Origin: Chamaecrista fasciculata
Taxonomy: Eukaryota > Streptophyta > Magnoliopsida > Fabales > Fabaceae
DNA length: 64,000 bases
Assembly: GCA_003254925.1 (NCBI GenBank)
Contig: QANZ01032026.1
Coordinates: forward strand, 46,108-110,107
Direction: 5' to 3'
Positions 58,021-64,000 of the stretch are shown piece by piece. Numbering within the stretch: the first letter of the stretch is position 1; each line of letters begins with the position of its first letter. The notes under the pieces are model-generated. The model worked only from the letters and a program-made list of their open reading frames with translations, searched no databases and had not been told where the DNA came from. The translations under genes were made by a program, and so were the position numbers.

Positions 58021-60621
58021 TCATGAGTCTAACTGAGTCCAAGCGAAAGCAATTGGGCTGGCAACTTGGTGCTGCTCATTACTCCACACTATGCTCCCAA
58101 ACTCAGACCTCACCGAGCTATTTTCCGCACCCTTCTTGGACACAAACGTCACCGTATACCTCCGTTTTTCCCCTTCCTTCCCAAACACAAGCTTGGCGGG
58201 CTTCACCGTTATCTCCACCAGGGACGACGGCCCTGTCGCCGTGACCTCATACGCCGATCCCGGAGGCCCCACATTGGTCAATGTGCGTGTGTAGCGAACC
58301 ACCCTCTTGTTCCCAAACACTACAGAGAATGACGGGTAATTGAGCTGACCCGGGTCCGAATATTTGGTGGAGCAGGTCACATTGGGGCGCTTAGCGATCA
58401 ATTGGATTTGTTCTGGGCTGTAGTCGACGGAGCAAAGGAAAGCGATGTAGTCGGAGACGGAGGCGTCGTAGACCAGGCCCGGAGACAGGGCTTTCTGGGG
58501 GTCCACGTGGCCTGCGCCGTGGGCCCATGGGCTCGAGAAGGATCCGCCGGCGGCGTCTCTCAGAGGGGACTTGGTGTTGTCGTGAGTGTACGCCGTTGTC
58601 ATTAGCGCCGATTTGATTGCGCTTGCACTCCATGTTGGATGCGCTGCTTTCAGTAATCCTGCTAATCCGCTTATGTGTGGGCAAGACATGGACGTACCTG
58701 TTTTGTTTTAACCACAATAAAACACCCACATTCACATTCACATTCACATCAATCCTCATCCTGCCCTATTATGCTTCATGCTTTAACTTTACTTCATCCT
58801 TCCAAATACAATTTGAGTAAATAAAAGGATGCATAACACCAATTAATTTTGTAAGACTTGCTACTTGAGTACATGCAGAGAGAAGGAAAGGAAAAGGATG
58901 CATGATTTTCCGATATAAATAAATACGAGAGTAATGAGTAATGATTAAAGTTGCATGAAAGAAACTGAAGAATGAAGATACATACCTGACATGATGTTGA
59001 ATTGGGTCTTACGAGTGTCCTGGGACAATCCAGAGGGCCCAATAGCCTCAGACCAAGCAGCTAAGATATTAACGCCAGGCCCAATCACATCTGGTTTCAG
59101 TATTTGTGGAGTCACTAGATTGGGTCCTCGAGAACTGAACGCTGCCACCACAGGCGACGGCGTCACGTTCAACACGGTCCCACCAAAGCTCAATATAGCC
59201 GTTGGGTTTGGATCCGACCTCACATACTCTCTGATCTCATCCCCGACCTTTCTCCCCACCGCCACCGCCGGCAGCAAGTGACTATCCGCTACCAATTCCT
59301 CCCCGCTCGCCACCGTGTTCGCCAGTATCATCCCAATCCCTCCGGCGTCACGCACCACCGCGCCTTTCTCCACGCGCGCGTTGATTCCCCTATCACAAAC
59401 TACCACTTTCCCACGCACCACTGCCGGGTCAAGCGAACCGGGCATACACATGCCGGTCGATGAGTTCGACCCTTTGTTGTAAACCAAACCCACGGCTCGC
59501 TCCCCCATTCCTTTCCCGCTGTAAAGGGAAACGCCGTTGAAACGCTTCTTGTTCCCCAGCAAAACATACGCCGGAAAATCCCTGTCTAAAGTTCCGGCAC
59601 CGACCGTCATGATCCACGGAGCCACATTGGCCAACGACGCTCTGCTTGGTCCACTATTCCCCGCCGAGCAAGAAACGAAGATGTTTTTCTCCATGGCGGC
59701 GAAGGCTCCGATTGCGATTGTGTCGCGGTAATAAGGAGCAGAGCCGCCGCCCAGAGAGAGCGAGAGGACATCGACGCCGTCTTGAATAGCCCGATCCATT
59801 CCGGCGAGTATGTCGGATCCGAAACACCCGGTGCTCCAGCAAACCTTGTAAGCAGCGACACGTGCTTGAGGGGCCATCCCACGTGCCGTTCCGCTGGCAT
59901 AACCAAGAAGGCTGGCGTTAGCGACGGGAGAGCCGGCGGCGGTACTGGCGGTGTGAGTGCCATGTCCGTCGCGGTCACGCGGGGAAACGGTTTCTTTGTC
60001 TTTTTTAACGAAACTGCCACCGGAGGCCATGTGGAAGCCTTTGGAGAAGCTGCGAGCACCAATGAGCTTCTTGTTGCAGAGGGATTTGGTGAAATCCGAA
60101 GCCGATTCGCATTCGCCGCGCCACCGGGTCGGGATTTCGGGCATTCCGGTGTCGTCGAAGCTCTTGGATTCGGGCCAAATTCCTGTGTCGAGAACTCCGA
60201 TGATGACGTCGTGGGAAGCTTGTTCAAGGTCTTGAGTGTTGTGGCCTTCCCACAAGCCAGATGGGATGTCGAGACCCAAAAACTCGGGTGTGCGAGTGGT
60301 GTGGAGAGTGTAGAGAGTGTCTTCGTAGACACCCAAAACGGCGTCGGATCTGCGAAGAGCGTCGGCTTCGGAAGGGTCGAGAGAAGCAGCGAAGCCATTG
60401 TAAGCAGTGGTGTAGGCATAAAGCAGAGAATCAGAGTTAGAGTCAGAAGCAGAGGAAACAGAGTTGAGATTGGCAGAGTACCAGTCATGGTGAGTGGGGT
60501 AAATGGAGGGCTTTTGGTGGTGTTTCATGTGAACAATGTAAGTCTTCTTGGCCGTAATTGATGAGAGACATTGAAGAGAGAGAAGGAGAAGGAAGAAGGA
60601 GGAAGCCATGGAAGAAGCCAT
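58021..60621 (-). CDS. Subtilisin-like serine protease, SBT1.8-like
   Basis: Two exons (58986-60621 and 58021-58697) encode 770 residues. Order: signal peptide ([21 protein letters not shown]), I9 propeptide ([21 protein letters not shown] to [13 protein letters not shown]), S8 catalytic domain with a PA insertion, and a fibronectin III-like C-terminal domain. The catalytic triad is visible: Asp~145 in [10 protein letters not shown], His~220 in DGHGTHTAS and Ser~548 in GTSMSCPH, with the oxyanion Asn in SAGNSGP. The protease is predicted to be secreted to the cell wall, where relatives such as SBT1.7 and SBT1.8 act on wall proteins or peptides. The sequence follows Arabidopsis SBT1.8 closely over long blocks ([34 protein letters not shown]). 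The 288-bp intron falls inside the Gly codon just before the active-site Ser. Met1 is chosen over Met5; both precede the hydrophobic core. Confidence 0.95.
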
Positions 60622-60659
60622 GGCTTTGGGCGGAGAGAGAGAGAGACAAGATTCAGGAA

Positions 60660-61560
60660 TGGGAGTGAAGAGGTTAATTTAACGGTTTTAAATAATGAAA
60701 GACACTTACTTGAGTGCAGTGTGTCGTGTGTTTATATTTCTTAAGTGGGGGCTTTTTTATATTTCTTAAATTAATTATTCATATGGATAGATGGCTCATC
60801 GTCGGTGCCGGTACTTGACTCCAATCTTTACACTTCCTTAAATTATGTGTCATACAAGTCTTTTCATTTTGAAAATTTTCCCGGATTTCTTGGGCCTCCT
60901 ATTCCTTCTTGCCTCATGTGGGTTTTTCAGTTAGGACTTAATTTCCCTCCACTACAGTGTCTAAAATCTCATTAATCTCATTCAATCTAACATTTTTTTA
61001 TCGGGTACAGTCAAACTCACTCAAACTCAAACAGGTTAGGATGAGTTACAATTTTAGAGAGAAGACGGTTTGATCAGATTAAACCAGTTAACCGGACCAA
61101 TTTTTTTTTATATTAAATTATTTAATAAATAATAATGATCTCTTATAAAATAATAAAAATCTATAATAACATATTTTTTTTGGTAGAAAATAGTATATAT
61201 TTTTGTTCATGTAAATATTTTTATTATTTATAAAGTTAAAGTGTAATAGTATTTAATTTAATTACAAATAACATCAAATTGTTAGTATAAAAATTATTTA
61301 TAAAATAATATATCTAGTAAAAGTTAATTGACGAGATCCATGTATGATGTGTTATACATTATAAAATATTTAAGTAAAAGTTATGTACTATGATATATAG
61401 AATAAATATTTTTATATATTTTTATCAAATTAATTTTATGATTTTTTAAAATTAATTTTTTTTAACTCAACTCAATCCTACGTAACTCGACTTAACTCAA
61501 TTCAATATCTTTGGATTATATAGGTTAGCAGTAGAGTTTAGATTAAAACAAAAAAAAAAT
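60660..61560. other. Promoter side of the subtilase gene and AT-rich spacer
   Basis: No gene. From 60960 it becomes very AT-rich, with repeated 'aactcaactcaat' phrases near 61450-61510. Confidence 0.45.
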
Positions 61561-61629
61561 CAATTCGCTCCTTAATATTTTACCTTGAACTCACCCAATG
61601 CACATCCGTTCCTTAATATCAATTCGTTG

Positions 61630-61945
61630 TTCTGGGGAGAGTTAGGTCTTTCTATATAGTATCAGAGTCTGGCCGTGTGGGATGGATGAGCCTTATTGTG
61701 GGCTGCCCGGGGAATAGCCCGTTGGCTTCACGCCCGAGTTGGGCGTGAGGGGGGCGTGTGGGATGGATGAGCCTTACTGTGGGCTTCCCTGGGAATAACC
61801 CGTTAGTTTCACGCCCGAGTTGGGCGTGAGGGGGGCGTGTTGAAGTTCCAAATCGCTTAATTAAAGAGTTTTCTAACTCTATATATATAATGAGGCAACC
61901 ATCTCCCTTTGAGAGCTCTTTTGGGGTGAGTTAGGCCTTTCCACA
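61630..61945 (+). mobile_element. TRIM-like miniature LTR retroelement, left LTR truncated
   Basis: The right LTR starts TGTTGAAGTTCCAAATCGC (61838), a close match to the TRIM consensus start, and ends near 61945 after 'gggtgagttaggcctttcc'. The left LTR survives only as 'ggggagagttaggtctttc' (61634-61651), followed by TATCAGAGTC, a tRNA-Met primer-binding site. The interior is GC-rich, has no gene and consists of two 81-bp tandem units (61675-61755 and 61756-61836) with hairpin CACGCCCGAGTTGGGCGTG. A purine-rich tract GTGAGGGGGGCG sits directly before the right LTR. Confidence 0.83.
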
Positions 61946-61949
61946 CTAT

Positions 61950-63526
61950 TCTTTAATTTTAAATTTAGTTAATGATATAGTATTATCAATCCATAATAAT
62001 TATTGTCAATTGAATATGCGATATGTTAATTACTAATGATGTGATACTATTATCAGTTTTTTTAACGAGAAAAAACTCATGTTAACATGTTATGTTACTA
62101 TTTCTATATATCATACTATTAATATTTAATGATTTTGTACAGTCATATTGATTGAAAATTAAGTAAAATAATTGACCAAAAAACTTAACAGATAGCAGAT
62201 TAAATTAAAATTTTATCCTTATTTCCCGATTACGTTGCATAAATGACGACAAAATTAAAGACAAATTATATTACCACCGTGTTCGCCACCGTGTTCCCAA
62301 CCTAGCACTTACTTTCCTGATAATTTAAAGGAAGTCGACCTAATTAGCACCAATAATTCAATAAGCTTTAATATATCTCAATCATAAAAGATTCAAGTTC
62401 AAATAGTTACAGTCAAAATACGTACGTACACAATTATTTATTTAATTGAATAAAAAAATTATGATAATTTTTTAGTGGTCAGAGTCTCCGTGCAACATCT
62501 TGTACTTCACAATTTTTCCGAGTCAAAACGCAGACTACTGAGCCTCAACAGAACAAATCTGAAGAACATAACTCAATAATCTACAATTTATGTGTCCTGT
62601 GCTTCATTCATCTTACTTTAGTAATGCTGTAAAACTCTCTCTACGTGGATAATGATATGTTTAATAAGACTATATATATTCTGAAAATCAATTAGTAGTG
62701 ACGTAGTGTATTAAAGTGTCAAATACAGCTTGAAAAAAAAAACAATGGTTTTGTGAGTATCAGCTATTATTATTGAGGATCGGAGTTTGGGTTGTGAACA
62801 TGTGATAATCCCCACATGATATGGAATTACTTATGAATGATTAGGTAAACAACTAAACATTAAGGCAAAACAGAAGTACATGGGGAATTTTGATGGGAAA
62901 TTAAAAAAATGAAATTGTGACGATAAAGAAATGAAAACATGTGAAGACACAAAAAACAGCTGGAAACGCGTCACGGTGGTGGGGTCGGAGCAATCAAGCA
63001 TGTTAGGATGGATATGAGATATTTATGCATGGAATCTCCAAACTCCATGTTTGTATCTTCTTCCTTGCTTCGCCATTCTGTGTAGAAGATGACTGATGAC
63101 ATGAATGCAATTTGTCTGCTTTACTATGCTGACACTCTCTCTCTCACACCTATTTCCAACTTGACTCTTCACCTTTATTTGATGATCTAACCCAGCATGG
63201 GCATCAATCAGTCCATTGGATCATGGATACTACTCTTCAGTGATAAATTTTATTATTTAATTTCTGAATTATTAAAATTTCTAACATTCGGTCACTGGCT
63301 CTAAAATAATAAAAGTTTAGTACAATTTTTTAATAAAAAAATATTAATTTAGTATGAATTTAATGACAAAAATTATAAAAATTAGTTTAAATTTTGTGAT
63401 TATCATTAAGGACCAAATCATTGACAATTAAAACATTCTATGAATCAAGTTATATTTTAATTATTCAGAGATTAATTAATTGATTCAATGTAAATTCATA
63501 CGTGGAAAATTAAGTTTCTTTTTATT
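61950..63526. other. Gene-free AT-rich interval
   Basis: No gene, RNA or well-bounded element recognised. The segment around 62950-63150 has a mixed composition but no convincing open frame. Confidence 0.45.
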
Positions 63527-63924
63527 GGCCAAAGTCCTATTTTGGTTCCTCAGTTATGCTTAATGTTTCAAATTGGTCCCTCAGTTATTTTTCGTTCTTT
63601 ATTGGTCCTTCAGTTATGCTTAGTGTTCCAAATTGGTCTCTCAGTTATTTTTCGTTCCATATTAGTCCATCAGTTTTCCAAAATTTCGCACAGTTGGTCC
63701 CTCTAACATTTTCCATCTATTTTTCTGTTAAAAAAAAGACAAAATTGATTTTTAACTCCTAAAAATTTTGATTTTTTGCATTAAGGACCTTTTTTCTCTA
63801 TAATAGAACCAAAATGTAAGAAAGAAGAAATAACTAGGGGATTTTAGTTTATTTCACACAAAAATAATTTTTTTCTCTCTCTCGTCTCTCTATCTCCCTC
63901 CCTCTTTCTCTCTCGTCTCTCTCT

Positions 63925-64000
<76 letters not shown>
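63527..64000. mobile_element. Left arm of a second element of the Pack-MULE family (cut by window edge)
   Basis: It begins GGCCAAAGTCCTATTTTGGT and follows the 43439 arm for ~320 bases, including 'CCAAATTGGT', 'TTCGTTCCATATTAGTCC' and 'ATAGAACCAAAATGTAAG'. It has an extra internal copy of the 'cagttatgctta' phrase. It then passes into a TC microsatellite running to the edge. Confidence 0.85.
63880..64000. repeat. (TC)n microsatellite
   Basis: Imperfect TCTCTC with CG/CC interruptions, becoming pure from about 63930 to the window end. The corresponding place in the 43439 element is also CT-rich but much shorter, so the tract has expanded in this copy. Confidence 0.95.

Noticed and set aside
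59607..60488. 293-codon open frame on the minus strand and 259-codon frame on the plus strand at 59782-60561
   Set aside because: Both overlap the subtilase first exon in other frames. They are Pro/Ser- or Gly/Val-rich by-products of the GC-rich coding sequence and have no family motif.
61675..61836. GC-rich tandem unit as a possible tRNA or 5S-type (Cassandra-like) gene
   Set aside because: No cloverleaf or recognisable A/B/C boxes could be laid out. The context is the interior of a TRIM-like element.

Overview
This is AT-rich nuclear DNA from a flowering plant, almost certainly a eudicot. Genes have GT-AG introns and plant-specific families: a trichome-birefringence-like acetyltransferase, LURP-one-related, a type C G-gamma, a subtilase of the SBT1 group and ALDH7B. 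Intergenic space is filled with Stowaway, Mutator-like, Helitron, LINE and miniature LTR elements. One block of 99 Ns and two single Ns show it is a draft assembly. The species cannot be named from the sequence.

Layout. 192-3935 (-): nine exons of an inter-alpha-trypsin-inhibitor-heavy-chain-like VIT/vWA protein running off the left edge. 4257-8190: repeats only, namely a large inverted-repeat element with a nested foldback, a Stowaway MITE and a decayed Helitron. 8888-12174 (-): a TBL14/15/16-type protein whose long 5' leader intron carries a LINE tail with a perfect 12-bp target duplication. 15100-23900: an old segmental tandem duplication of a strictosidine-synthase-like gene. The left copy is a broken pseudogene and the right copy is an intact five-exon gene; each unit also holds a LINE RNase H fragment. 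24197-25691: two inverted-repeat elements, one with arms over 420 bp. 26572-31130 (-): ALDH7B-type aldehyde dehydrogenase, 13 exons, 508 aa.

31140-40000 is transposon territory. A small Helitron lies at 34209-34571. A probable 4.5-kb Helitron (35515-39991) carries a spliced, in-frame chimera of an RPA-like OB fold and an F-box-associated (FBA) domain. 40400-41168 (-): a LURP-one-related protein. 43439-44704: a Pack-MULE with a broken Armadillo-repeat-only (ARO) gene fragment. 45641-46161: two Helitrons joined 3' to 3'. 46847-48781: two MITEs with clear target duplications.

50659-52694 (+): a type C heterotrimeric G-protein gamma subunit with an extremely Cys-rich tail. 53055-57560: a Mutator-like element, a 98-bp tandem duplication, a MITE containing a Copia LTR/gag fragment, and a decayed LINE. 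58021-60621 (-): an SBT1.8-like secreted subtilase with one intron. 61630-61945: a TRIM-like miniature retroelement. 63527-64000: the left arm of a second element of the Pack-MULE family, ending in a TC microsatellite.

The host genes are unrelated single loci and do not form a pathway. The most notable object is the Helitron-borne OB-FBA chimeric gene. All exon coordinates were read by eye from splice motifs, codon phase and family resemblance. No search or transcript data were available.
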